Part shown: positions 50,485-58,440 of the stretch, in pieces
How positions within the stretch are numbered: the stretch's first letter is position 1
How the letters are laid out: each line of letters starts with the position of its first letter
Assembly (NCBI GenBank): GCA_034432935.1
Contig: DAOUBD010000018.1
Location: 1-64,000 of the forward strand
Direction: 5' to 3'
DNA from: DAOUAG01 sp034432935
GTDB lineage: Bacteria; Chloroflexota; Dehalococcoidia; SM23-28-2; RBG-16-64-32
Length of the DNA stretch: 64,000 bases
The notes under the pieces: generated by a model
Database searches by the model: none
Seen by the model: only the letters and a program-made list of their open reading frames with translations
What the model was told of the DNA's origin: nothing
Position numbers and translations under genes: made by a program

Positions 50485-50785
50485 GAACCCCTCGCCCATA
50501 GGGGCGAGGGGTCTCGCGGTGCCACCCTAGTTGTCCGCTGGAGGCGGACATCTCGTTGCATCCTTCCGTGGAAGGACCGGGCCAGTAACGGTGCCTCATC
50601 CGGCCTGGGCTACTCGGCGGCCCAGCAGGCGGGCCCCTTTCACCTGGCGGCTCCCGGGTCCATTCCCCCGCTGCGTAGGCGCCGGGCTTCCACCTCCTCC
50701 CGGCTCTCTGAGCCTCGCCGGCCCGCGCGTGGCAGGCCACTGGCGGGATACTAGTCCCGTTCACAGCCGTTTTCTCTTCGCTTGT
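50485..50785 (-). ncRNA. T-box leader with TGG (Trp) specifier
   Basis: On the minus strand the leader contains the T-box sequence AGGGTGGCACCGCG (plus 50515-50528). It is followed at once by an 11-bp terminator stem ACCCCTCGCCC/GGGCGAGGGGT (plus 50487-50512) and TTCTT. Upstream lie an AGTA internal-loop motif near plus 50752 and a stem I arm with GAATGGACC, whose TGG (plus 50660-50662) is in the specifier position after GAA. Uncharged tRNA-Trp would pair with TGG and the T-box bulge, disrupt the terminator and allow transcription of trpB2-trpS-trpE and the genes behind. Confidence 0.9.
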
Positions 50786-50791
50786 GCCAGC

Positions 50792-50821
50792 AGTCTAGCA
50801 GCGGCCCCAGGCGGCTGTCAA
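50792..50821 (-). promoter_or_regulatory. Promoter of the trp operon, TTGACA-N18-TAGACT
   Basis: Minus strand: TTGACA (plus 50816-50821), 18-base spacer, TAGACT (plus 50792-50797), start near 50785. It immediately precedes the T-box. The remaining bases to 50928, where gmk ends, show no gene. Confidence 0.75.
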
Positions 50822-50928
50822 GCGGATCCGCGGGCTGGGGACGCGGACGCGCCCCCTCATGCTGAGGTGGCGAAGTACCGCCGTCGGCCCGCCGGCAGAT
50901 AGCGGCCGCACCGCGCGGCGGCCCAGGG

Positions 50929-51522
50929 TCATAACCGGACGGGCGGCCGGTCCGAGCGCGAGCGTTCCCTAGCGATGATATCCTCCACCTCTAGCACGCA
51001 GTGGTCGAGATCGTCGTTCACGACCACATAGTCGAATTCGGAGGCAGAGGCCATCTCGGACCTCGCGGTGCGCAGGCGCAGCGCCATCTGCTCCGGAGAC
51101 TCGCTGCCCCGGCCCACCAACCGGCGCTCTAGGTCCGCCGGCGATGGGACCGTGATGAAAATAGTGACGGTCCCCGGTATGGTGGACTTGATGAAGCGGG
51201 CGCCCTGGACGTCGGCCCGGAGGATGACGTCTTTGCCGGCCTCTAGGGCCCGGGCGACGGGCGCTTTGGGCACGCCCTTCTCCTGACCGTAGACGATGGC
51301 GTGTTCCAAGAGCTCACCCCGTTCCACCATCTCCTGGAAGCGCTTCTTGGAGACGAAGAAATAATCCACGCCATCGCGCTCCCCTTCCCGGGGCGGGCGC
51401 GTGGTGGCGTTGACGGCGAAGTGGTACGGCCGGCCGAGGGCCTTGAGGCGGGCGATGATGGAGTCCTTGCCCGCTCCCGAGGGCCCCGTGATAACTACCA
51501 GCAGCGGGCTGCCGGCGGGCAC
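50929..51522 (-). CDS. gmk: Guanylate kinase
   Basis: Phosphorylates GMP to GDP. The 197-residue protein has the P-loop GPSGAGKDS (about 13-21), the GMP-binding ATTRPPREGERDGVDYFF (about 39-56), and LEHAIVYGQEKGVPKAPV. The final Thr/Ser of the P-loop reads Asp-Ser rather than Ser-Ser/Thr. GTG 51522 shares one base with the TAG of the upstream remA-like gene. The remA-gmk arrangement is common in Gram-positive bacteria and Chloroflexota. Confidence 0.95.
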   Translation of the reverse strand: MPAGSPLLVVITGPSGAGKDSIIARLKALGRPYHFAVNATTRPPREGERDGVDYFFVSKKRFQEMVERGELLEHAIVYGQEKGVPKAPVARALEAGKDVILRADVQGARFIKSTIPGTVTIFITVPSPADLERRLVGRGSESPEQMALRLRTARSEMASASEFDYVVVNDDLDHCVLEVEDIIARERSRSDRPPVRL

Positions 51523-51773
51523 TACTGGGCCTGGGCGGCGGCCAGCCTGTTCCGTACCCTGCGCGGCTGGATGCCGGCCAGGACGATGACCCCCGTGTCC
51601 AGGAAGATGACGCTGCGGGTGCGCCGGCCAGCGGTGAGGTCCAGCACGATCTTCTCGCGCTTGGCCCTGCGTACCACTCTCTGGATGGGGGCCGAAGTGG
51701 GGTTGGCGATGTCGACGACGCGGTCAGCCGCTATGTAGTTGCCGAACCCCGCGTGCATCAGCTTGGTGGCCAT
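51522..51773 (-). CDS. RemA-like (DUF370) regulator, second copy
   Basis: An 83-residue protein of the RemA/DUF370 family: GFGNYIAADRVVDI, PTSAPIQRVV, GRRTRSVIFLDTGVIVLA and a final QPRRVRNRL. In Bacillus subtilis RemA is an oligomeric DNA-binding activator of matrix genes. Here it is the second of two tandem copies, 18 bases after the first, and overlaps gmk by one base. The duplication followed by divergence suggests hetero-oligomers or two regulatory roles. Confidence 0.88.
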   Translation of the reverse strand: MATKLMHAGFGNYIAADRVVDIANPTSAPIQRVVRRAKREKIVLDLTAGRRTRSVIFLDTGVIVLAGIQPRRVRNRLAAAQAQ

Positions 51774-51791
51774 GATCTCAGTCCCCGGGCC

Positions 51792-52085
51792 TCAGTCTGC
51801 CTGGGCCTGGGCCATGCGCCCGGCCCGGGCGGCAGCCACGCGGCCGGCCACGGCCTCCGGGGTGATGGCCACCAGCACGATGTTCCCGGCGTCGGTGAAG
51901 ACGGCGGCCTTTGTCCGGCGGCCGCTGGTGATGTCGATGATGGTGCCCTTCTTCTTGCCCTCGCGCACCATGCGCTGAATGGGCGCCGAATTAGGGGCGC
52001 AGATCGCCACCACCTTGTTCACCGCTAGGTAGTTGCCGAAGCCGACGTGTACCAGCTCCGTGCCGCTGTCCGAATGTTGCGCCAT
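51792..52085 (-). CDS. RemA-like (DUF370) regulator, first copy
   Basis: A 97-residue DUF370 protein: VGFGNYLAVNKVVAI (about 13-27), PNSAPIQRMVREGKKKGTII, DITSGRRTKAAVFTDAG and a C-terminal helix continued by an Ala/Arg-rich tail (GRMAQAQAD). It is clearly paralogous to the gene immediately downstream. ATG 52085 follows GGAGGCACAC. It lies 50 bases after aroA. Confidence 0.88.
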   Translation of the reverse strand: MAQHSDSGTELVHVGFGNYLAVNKVVAICAPNSAPIQRMVREGKKKGTIIDITSGRRTKAAVFTDAGNIVLVAITPEAVAGRVAAARAGRMAQAQAD

Positions 52086-52135
52086 GTGTGCCTCCTTCCG
52101 AACTATTTATGCTGCTTCAGGGGCAAGGGCGCTCA

Positions 52136-53428
52136 TTACTGTCTTATGGACTCTAGATCATGCCAGAACATGGGATATGATACAGCAACCGCGTCGCAAT
52201 TGCGAATCGTCACCTCCCCCTGGGCCATGCAGGCGGCCACCGCCAGCATCATGGCCAGCCTGTGGTCTCCGTGGGAAGAGGCCGTGCCGCCCCCCAGGCG
52301 CTGGGGCCCCCAGACCCGCAGGCCATCGGGCAGCTCCTCCACCTCGGCGCCCAGCCGCCGCAGGCCCTCCGCCGTGGTGCGCACCCGGTCCGACTCCTTT
52401 ACCCGCAGCTCCTGGGCGTCGCGGATCGTTGTCTCCCCGTGCGCCAGGCAGCCGGCCAAGGCCAGCAGCGGCAGCTCGTCGATGGCCCGTGGCACCAGGT
52501 CGCCGCCGATGTCGGCGCCGCGGAGGCGGGAAGAGCGGACCACCAGGTCGGCGACAGGCTCGGCGCCCCAGAGGCCGCGCTCTTCTATCGATATCTCTGC
52601 TCCCATCATTCGCAGCGCGTCCAACACGCCCGTCCGCGTAGGGTTTACGCCGGTGGCCTCGATGCGGATCTCGGCGTCGGGGTGCGCTGCCCCCAGCACG
52701 AGCCACGGGGCCGCGGCTGAAATGTCGCCCGGGACCCGCAGCGAGAGGGCAGAGAGATCCTCGTCCAGTTGGCGAACGGCCACTTCGCCAGGCGCGCCGC
52801 GGCGGGTACGGGCGCCCATGGCCTCCAGCATGCGTTCGGTGTGATCACGGGTCGGGCCAGGCTCGCGGACGGATGTTTCCCCCTCGGCGTAGAGGCCCGC
52901 CAGGAGGAGGGCGGACTTGACCTGGGCGGAGGCCACCGGCATCTGGTAGCGGAGGCCCGTCAAAGTGGTCCCGGCGATGGCCAGGGGGGCCCGGCGCCCG
53001 CCATCCCGCCCGTCGATGCGTGCCCCCATGCGCCGCAGGGGCTGGATGACCCGGTCCATGGGCCGGCGCCGCAGGGAGGCGTCGCCTGTGAGGATGGAGA
53101 AGAAGGGCTGGGCCGCCAGCAGCCCGGCCAGCAGCCGGATGGTGGTCCCAGAGTTGCGGCAGTCCAGGACGCCCTCGGGCTCCCGGAGGCCCCAGCGCCC
53201 GGCCCCTCGCAAGACAAGGGTCCCGGCCCCCTGCCAGCGCCAGTCCACCCCCAGTTGACGGAGGCAGCGCAGGGTGGCCAGGCAGTCGGCTCCCTTCTGA
53301 AAGTTGTCGATGGTGGCCTGGCCCTGGGCTATGGAGTTGAGTATGGCAGCCCGGTGCGAGATGGACTTATCTCCCGGGGGGATGATGGTGCCGCGAAGCC
53401 TCTTGGCTGGGCCCACCGTCCTCTTCAT
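52136..53428 (-). CDS. aroA: 3-phosphoshikimate 1-carboxyvinyltransferase (EPSP synthase)
   Basis: Adds enolpyruvate to shikimate 3-phosphate, the step before chorismate synthase. The 430-residue protein has PPGDKSISHRAAILNSIA (about 17-34), RNSGTTIRLLAGLL (about 90), PVASAQVKSALLLAGLYA and the C-terminal HGDHRLAMMLAVAA. NSGTTIRL and the S-A-Q-V-K-S motif are fully conserved. It begins five bases after the tyrA stop, so the two are co-transcribed. It feeds chorismate to both the trp operon downstream and the tyrosine/phenylalanine branch. Confidence 0.95.
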   Translation of the reverse strand: MKRTVGPAKRLRGTIIPPGDKSISHRAAILNSIAQGQATIDNFQKGADCLATLRCLRQLGVDWRWQGAGTLVLRGAGRWGLREPEGVLDCRNSGTTIRLLAGLLAAQPFFSILTGDASLRRRPMDRVIQPLRRMGARIDGRDGGRRAPLAIAGTTLTGLRYQMPVASAQVKSALLLAGLYAEGETSVREPGPTRDHTERMLEAMGARTRRGAPGEVAVRQLDEDLSALSLRVPGDISAAAPWLVLGAAHPDAEIRIEATGVNPTRTGVLDALRMMGAEISIEERGLWGAEPVADLVVRSSRLRGADIGGDLVPRAIDELPLLALAGCLAHGETTIRDAQELRVKESDRVRTTAEGLRRLGAEVEELPDGLRVWGPQRLGGGTASSHGDHRLAMMLAVAACMAQGEVTIRNCDAVAVSYPMFWHDLESIRQ

Positions 53429-53433
53429 GGGAG

Positions 53434-54585
53434 TCAGTCTTCCGTCTTACCCTGGGGGCCGGCGTCCCTCTTTTCTTTGGCGGCCCTCTTGTCCTCCAAC
53501 CGCTCCAGGTCCCGGCGGATATCCTCGGTGACCCGCTGGGCGAGCGACGGTCTCCGGGATGCCTCGGCCCTCTCGGCCGGTTGCGGTTTCTGTTCTCCTT
53601 CGGCCAGCTTCTGAATCTTGCGCATGCGCTGTGCCACCATGCCGCCGACGATCATGTCCAGGAGGGCCTTCTGGGCCTCTGGGCGCGTGTCGAGGGCCGG
53701 GGCCTGCCGGCGCGGAGGCTTGGCCAGGAAGGCGTCGCGCTCCATCTGGACCCGGGTGAAGATCTCCAGGAGGGCCTTATCGTCGGCGTCTTGCAGCAGA
53801 TTGCGGAAGCGTTGTAGCTCCGCCTCCAGCCGGGCCAACCAGTGGATGACGGCCTCCCGGTTGGTCACCCATATGTCATGGCTCATTGTGGGATCACCGG
53901 AGGCCAGGCGCGTGACGTCCCGGAAGCCGGAGGAGGCCATGGGCGCCATGTCCGGCCACGAAGGGCTGGACCGCAGCAGGTGGAAGATGGCGGCTGACAT
54001 CATCAGCGGCAGGTGGCTGACGGCTGCCGCCAGTTGATCGTGCTCCTCTGGGTCAACGAAGAGGGGTTCGGCGCCGATGGCCTTGGCCAGACCGAGGACG
54101 GTGCGGACGGCGCTCTCCGAGGCTGAGAGAGAGGGGCAGATGCAGTAGGCCCTGCCCCGGAACATCTGGCCATCGGCGTGCTCCACGCCGTGGGTCTCCT
54201 TGCCGGCCATAGGGTGTCCGCCGACGAAGCTGACGCCCTCCGGCAGCAGCTCCCGCGCCCACCGCATGATCTGCGCCTTGGTGCTGGCGGTATCGGTGAC
54301 GATGACCCCTTCGTCGACCTCGCGGGCGATCTGAAGCAGGACCTCTCGCACCGCCAGGGCCGGCGTGGCGATGATGACGACCCCAGCGCCAGCCACCGCC
54401 CTAGGCAGGTTGTGTTCTGCCCGGTCGATGGCCCCGATGCTCTGCGCACGGTTGGCGTTGGCCCGCTCCCGGTCGTGGCCCACGATCTCCACGTCCTGGA
54501 GACCGGCGGCCTTGAGGGCCAGCCCCAGGGATCCGCCCATGAGGCCCGTGCCTATGATAGTGATGCGGTTCTTCTCTTTCGGCAT
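53434..54585 (-). CDS. tyrA: Prephenate dehydrogenase with charged C-terminal extension
   Basis: NAD(P)-dependent oxidative decarboxylation of prephenate. Rossmann motif GTGLMGGSLGLAL is at 12-24, then VIIATPALAVREVL, DTASTKAQIM (about 97) and SFVGGHPMAGKETHGVEHAD (about 118-137), whose His is catalytic. The dehydrogenase core ends near residue 285. Instead of an ACT domain, about 95 residues of charged, Lys/Arg/Glu-rich, partly helical sequence follow. A TATACT hexamer at 54604-54609 may be the -10 element. It is the first gene of tyrA-aroA-remA-remA-gmk. Confidence 0.92.
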   Translation of the reverse strand: MPKEKNRITIIGTGLMGGSLGLALKAAGLQDVEIVGHDRERANANRAQSIGAIDRAEHNLPRAVAGAGVVIIATPALAVREVLLQIAREVDEGVIVTDTASTKAQIMRWARELLPEGVSFVGGHPMAGKETHGVEHADGQMFRGRAYCICPSLSASESAVRTVLGLAKAIGAEPLFVDPEEHDQLAAAVSHLPLMMSAAIFHLLRSSPSWPDMAPMASSGFRDVTRLASGDPTMSHDIWVTNREAVIHWLARLEAELQRFRNLLQDADDKALLEIFTRVQMERDAFLAKPPRRQAPALDTRPEAQKALLDMIVGGMVAQRMRKIQKLAEGEQKPQPAERAEASRRPSLAQRVTEDIRRDLERLEDKRAAKEKRDAGPQGKTED

Positions 54586-54685
54586 CTTGCGCTTCCAAGG
54601 ATTAGTATACGCGTCTTGGCGGCTGGCACGCTGGGCTACGCGCCCCGGCTGGCGGCGCAGCGGGAGCCAGTTGCCCCGCCTGTTC

Positions 54686-55201
54686 TCATGGCGATTCGTC
54701 GGCGGACTGAAGGAGGCGCAGGCGGTCGTCCGTTGGGCCCGGCTCCTCGTGCCGGAGAATGGTCTCGATCACCCGCGGGCTGGCGCCGAGGGACTCCGCC
54801 AGGCGGGCTCCGGCTTCGGGATGGTGGCGCAGGGTGGCGAGCCCGCCGCGTCCCGCCTTGGTGAGCCAACGCAGGAGCGCGGGGGCAGCGGCGGACAGGA
54901 CGACGTAGGCTACCCGGTGCCATAGGCGCACGGGGTCTCCGGCCATGCTGCCTTTGCCTGCATCGTGCAGGAGGGCCGCCGTCAACAAGTCCCTATCCTG
55001 GCAGCCCCGCTGCCGCAGCCTCTGGTAGACGCCGTAGCAGTGCTGCTGGTCGCGGAGGGCCATGGACTCGAAGAGAGGCAAGAGCCCATCGCCCAGCTGC
55101 CGTCTGACTTCTGCCCGCTGGCCTTCGTCGAGGCGAGGGCGGAGGGAGGTAAGGAACTGGCGCGCGCGGTGCCCTGCGCGCCTAAGCAAAGACGTTGCCA
55201 T
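54686..55201 (-). CDS. HD-domain phosphohydrolase-like protein
   Basis: A 171-residue HD-domain protein: metal-binding HD pair in ALLHDAGKG (His79, Asp80), an upstream His in DQQHCYGVY (His54), and downstream HHPEAG and LRHEEPG that complete the four-ligand set. It would hydrolyse a phosphate ester, perhaps a nucleotide, but the substrate is unknown. ATG 55201 lies inside the site-2 protease gene (20-base overlap), so the two are coupled. The 100-base gap to tyrA holds the tyrA -10 element. Confidence 0.85.
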   Translation of the reverse strand: MATSLLRRAGHRARQFLTSLRPRLDEGQRAEVRRQLGDGLLPLFESMALRDQQHCYGVYQRLRQRGCQDRDLLTAALLHDAGKGSMAGDPVRLWHRVAYVVLSAAAPALLRWLTKAGRGGLATLRHHPEAGARLAESLGASPRVIETILRHEEPGPTDDRLRLLQSADESP

Positions 55202-55916
55202 CTACTCCTGCAAAGAGGCGGGCCAACAGCCGGATGGGCGGTTGCATAACCTCGAAGAGGATGCCGAAGTGGCCACCGGTGAGGAAAGGCATGGCTACCA
55301 AGGCAATCAGCAGCACCGGGCCCCAGCGCTCCGTCTGGGCGAAGGCGGCCGACAGGTCCCGCGGCAGGAGCCCGACTGCCACCTTGAATCCGTCCAGGGG
55401 CGCTATAGGGATGAGGTTGAAGACCCCCAGGATGATGCTGAAGAGCACGATGGAGCTGAGGTACAGCCCGAAATACTCGCTGGCCCCCCAACCGTGGAAG
55501 GCCAGGTCGCTGAAGTTGCCGAGGTTGAAGGGCGATATCCAGGGCACGGCGTCTAGCTTTATGGGCAGGCCCGCCACGGCAGCCACAACGAAGTTGGAGA
55601 TGGGCCCAGCGCCGGCCACGGTAGCCAGGGCGGCCTTTGGGTTTCGAGTGGCGTATGGGTTGACGGGCACCGGCTTCCCCCAGCCAAAGCCCACGATGAA
55701 CATCAGGACGGTGCCGGCCGGGTCTAGGTGGGCCAGCGGGTTCAGCGTAACCCTGCCCATCCTTCGCGGCAGGCCGTCGCCGAGGCTATCGGCTACGTAG
55801 GCGTGGGAGAACTCGTGGAACGAGATGCCGGCGATGAGGGCGGTAATGATGGCGCCCACGAACACCGCCGTGGCGAAGGCATCGATCCGGAGCAGATCGG
55901 AGAAGGCGAAGATCAA
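55182..55916 (-). CDS. Site-2 protease, M50 family (small form)
   Basis: A 244-residue intramembrane metalloprotease with HEFSH (34-38) in TM1-2 and NLIPIAPLDGFKV (about 170) as the second metal-ligand motif. About six TMs and no PDZ or CBS domain, so it fits the compact group of M50 proteins often encoded near housekeeping genes. ATG 55916; TATCAT at 55931-55936 may be the -10. It overlaps the HD gene by 20 bases. Confidence 0.92.
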   Translation of the reverse strand: MIFAFSDLLRIDAFATAVFVGAIITALIAGISFHEFSHAYVADSLGDGLPRRMGRVTLNPLAHLDPAGTVLMFIVGFGWGKPVPVNPYATRNPKAALATVAGAGPISNFVVAAVAGLPIKLDAVPWISPFNLGNFSDLAFHGWGASEYFGLYLSSIVLFSIILGVFNLIPIAPLDGFKVAVGLLPRDLSAAFAQTERWGPVLLIALVAMPFLTGGHFGILFEVMQPPIRLLARLFAGVDGNVFA

Positions 55917-55952
55917 GGGTTATCGAATCTATGATAGCACGGCAGGCCAGCC

Positions 55953-56849
55953 CTAGGCCGCCATCGCCTCCGGCGATTGGCCTGTCTGGACCAGGCTGCT
56001 AACGGCCCTCACCCCCGGCTGGGCGGCGATGGTCCGCATCGCCTCCTCGACGATCTTGGGGCTGCTGGCGTAGCCCAAGAGGGTCACCTCCCCCCAGGCG
56101 GAGCGGACGGTTAACCGGGCACCCCTTTGCAGGCCGGCAGCTTCGAGGATTCGGCCCAGCTCGATCTCCAGGGTTGCGTCATCCACTATGCCGTTGTCTA
56201 CCCGGAGGACCCCTGGCACAGCGGCGACCGCCGCCTGCGCCCGGCGGGACGCTTCTCTGGCCGGCACGTTTCCCTCCAGGCGCACAACACCGTCGCTGGC
56301 CTTTATGGAGAGGCTGCGCCGGTCTTCGGGGGACAGGACGCGCCGGTCGCTAAGGGCGGCCATCACTCGCCGGACAAGCTCTTCATCGCTCACCCATATG
56401 GCCAAGGTTTCTGGCTGCACGGCTACCCTAAGGAGCTTGCCGTCAAAGGCTGCATCCTGTGGCCGTAGGCGGCGTTCCTCACGCCCCAAGCGGAGGAGAA
56501 GGGCAGCCACCGTCCGGCGGCCGGTGTCCACCAGGGCGCCCGAAAGGGATGCTCCCGAAAGCGCCACAGGTGTCGACGCCGAGAGGGGCCTGGCCGGCGC
56601 CGCCACGGGCGGAATCTGGCGGCCGAAGGCCTGGTCGCTGCTGCACGTGAAAGCAATGCGCTCATGGGACCAGCCGGCGGCGGCCGAGAGGGGCAGGCGT
56701 ACCGATGACGGCCGGCCCAGGCGCATCCGGGTCACCGTGACGTTGAGGACCTCCCAATCCTCGCTGATCTCGAAGGCCGTCAGCTTGCCCTCCCAGCGGT
56801 CGTTGAACATCGCTGGGCAGCCGAGCTTGAGGGGCGCCGCGCTAGTCAA
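55953..56849 (-). CDS. BON-domain protein
   Basis: A 298-residue protein. The C-terminal half contains two BON domains (about 155-220 and 225-290), each with a beta strand followed by a GV/GxxxVD pattern (KASDGVVRLEGNVPAREA, then AWGEVTLLGYAS and PGVRAVSSLV). These domains bind membranes or phospholipids. The N-terminal about 110 residues (FNDRWEGKLTAFEIS, VTRMRLGRPSSVRL) resemble a PRC-barrel-like fold. No signal peptide is obvious. The start is uncertain: TTG 56849 has GGAGAG just before it, and ATG 56810 is an alternative. It is divergent from the Liv receptor gene. Confidence 0.75.
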   Translation of the reverse strand: MTSAAPLKLGCPAMFNDRWEGKLTAFEISEDWEVLNVTVTRMRLGRPSSVRLPLSAAAGWSHERIAFTCSSDQAFGRQIPPVAAPARPLSASTPVALSGASLSGALVDTGRRTVAALLLRLGREERRLRPQDAAFDGKLLRVAVQPETLAIWVSDEELVRRVMAALSDRRVLSPEDRRSLSIKASDGVVRLEGNVPAREASRRAQAAVAAVPGVLRVDNGIVDDATLEIELGRILEAAGLQRGARLTVRSAWGEVTLLGYASSPKIVEEAMRTIAAQPGVRAVSSLVQTGQSPEAMAA

Positions 56850-56951
56850 CTCTCCATCGCCTCCTGAATCCGTAGATCGCGCATCCTGGCAATGAGGTTA
56901 CCACAAGGGCGTTCCGGCGGCCCATAAGGATGACAAAGAGCCGCAATTAGC

Positions 56952-56980
56952 TTGACGTTCCTTAAAGAGAAGACTACATT
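56952..56980 (+). promoter_or_regulatory. Promoter of the Liv-type receptor, TTGACG-N17-TACATT
   Basis: TTGACG (56952-56957) and TACATT (56975-56980) with a 17-base spacer, start near 56987 and a leader of about 50 nt ending in AAAGGAGG (57023-57030) five bases before ATG 57036. The reading frame that opens at 56952 therefore begins inside the promoter and is not used. Confidence 0.7.
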
Positions 56981-57035
56981 TGGCATCGAGTTGGCGACCC
57001 ATTGGGAGGATTTTCCACTGCGAAAGGAGGCAGCT

Positions 57036-58379
57036 ATGCAAGGTTTGTTTAGGCCATACAAGTGGCTGGCGTTCTTGGCGCTGGCCCTGATGGCGCCCGT
57101 CATCGCGGGGGCTTGCGGCGGCGGTGGGGAGGAGAAGACGCCCTCGCCGGCCGCGACGACGGCAGGAGGGGGCGCTGCCACAGCCGCGCCGGCAGCCGAG
57201 GCCCTCAAGATCGGCGCCCTGATGTCCTTCACCGGCGACCTTTCGGACTTCGGAGAGCCCATATTCACGGGCATCAAGATGGCCGCGGACGAGATCAATG
57301 CGGCGGGCGGCGTTCTGGGGAAGAACATCGTAGTGGTGCGGGGAGATGACGGCACGGCGCCGCAGCAGGGGGTGAGCGAGGCCAAGCGCCTGGTCGATGT
57401 AGAGAAGGTCCAGGCCATCGTCGGGGCCCTCGCCAGTGGCGTTAGCCTCCAGGTGGCGGAGTCGGTGACTGGACCCAGCAAGATCGTCCAGATCTCCCCG
57501 GCGTCCACCTCTCCCGCCATCAGCGATGCCAAGGACAACGACTTCCTCTTCCGCACCACCATCTCTGATGCCGCCCAGGGCATAGTCCTGGCCAACTTGG
57601 CGAACGACTCCGGCTTCAAGAGCGTCTGCACCATGTACATCAACAGCGCCTACGGCAAGGGCCTGAGCAACGCCTTCGCCGACGCCTTCAAGAAGCTGGG
57701 TGGTACCGTGACGGCGGAGGTCCCCCACGAGTCACAGCAGGCGACCTATAGCACCGAGCTCCAGAAGTGCAAGGGCGCCGACGCGCTGGCGGCGATCGCC
57801 TATCCGGAGAGCGCCCGCGTCTTCCTGCGGGAGGCTGTGGAGCAAAGCGTGGTGAAGAACTACCTGTTCGTCGACGGCACCAAGTCCGCCGACATGATGA
57901 ACGACATCGGCTGGGACAAGTTCGACCAGACCCGGGGCACAGCGCCCAGCTCCCTTCCGACGACGGAGGCCTCATCATTCGACGAGCGGTACAAGGAGGC
58001 CTTCGGCCAGTTGCCGCCACAGCCCTTCATCAAAGAGGCCTATGACGCCGTCTACCTCATCGCCCTGGCGGCCGAGAAGGCCGGCAGCACCGACCCGGTG
58101 AAGATCCGCGATGCGCTGCGGGATGTCGCCAACGCCCCCGGCGAGGCTGTCGGCCCAGGGACAGACAACTTCAAGAAGGCCGTCCAGCTCATCAAGAGCG
58201 GCAAGGACATCAACTACGAGGGCGTCACAGGCCCCATCGAATTCGACGACAAGGGCGACCCCGCAGTTGGCGCTGTCGAATGGTGGCACGTGGATGCTGC
58301 CACGAAGGACCTCGTCACGGACAAGAAGTTCAAGGTCGACCTGAGCACCAAGAAAGTGGAGGAGTTGCCGCTCGACTGA
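57036..58379 (+). CDS. ABC transporter substrate-binding lipoprotein, branched-chain amino acid type
   Basis: Secreted receptor (447 aa) of the LivJ/Peripla_BP_6 family. Signal peptide residues 1-27 end in lipobox VIAGAC (Cys27), then a Gly/Thr-rich linker. The mature domain carries LKIGALMSFTGDLSDFGEP (about 67), MAADEINAAGGVLGKNIVVV (about 90) and AIVGALASGV. AYGKGLSNAFADAFKKLGG (about 210) and a C-terminal lobe ending in DLSTKK follow. It binds a branched-chain amino acid or similar small solute. It converges with the permease/ATPase genes encoded on the minus strand just downstream. Confidence 0.93.
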   Translation: MQGLFRPYKWLAFLALALMAPVIAGACGGGGEEKTPSPAATTAGGGAATAAPAAEALKIGALMSFTGDLSDFGEPIFTGIKMAADEINAAGGVLGKNIVVVRGDDGTAPQQGVSEAKRLVDVEKVQAIVGALASGVSLQVAESVTGPSKIVQISPASTSPAISDAKDNDFLFRTTISDAAQGIVLANLANDSGFKSVCTMYINSAYGKGLSNAFADAFKKLGGTVTAEVPHESQQATYSTELQKCKGADALAAIAYPESARVFLREAVEQSVVKNYLFVDGTKSADMMNDIGWDKFDQTRGTAPSSLPTTEASSFDERYKEAFGQLPPQPFIKEAYDAVYLIALAAEKAGSTDPVKIRDALRDVANAPGEAVGPGTDNFKKAVQLIKSGKDINYEGVTGPIEFDDKGDPAVGAVEWWHVDAATKDLVTDKKFKVDLSTKKVEELPLD

Positions 58380-58402
58380 TCAGGCCCGAAGCGCGGCTTT
58401 GT

Positions 58403-58440
58403 GGGGAGGGCGACCCGCGCGTCGTCCTCCCCTTACTCTT
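58403..58440 (+). terminator. Intrinsic terminator after the Liv-type receptor
   Basis: GGGGAGGGCGAC (58403-58414) and GTCGTCCTCCCC (58421-58432) pair over 12 bases with one G-T wobble around a 6-base loop, followed by TTACTCTT. It ends the receptor mRNA and overlaps the last codons of the convergent permease gene. Confidence 0.75.
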
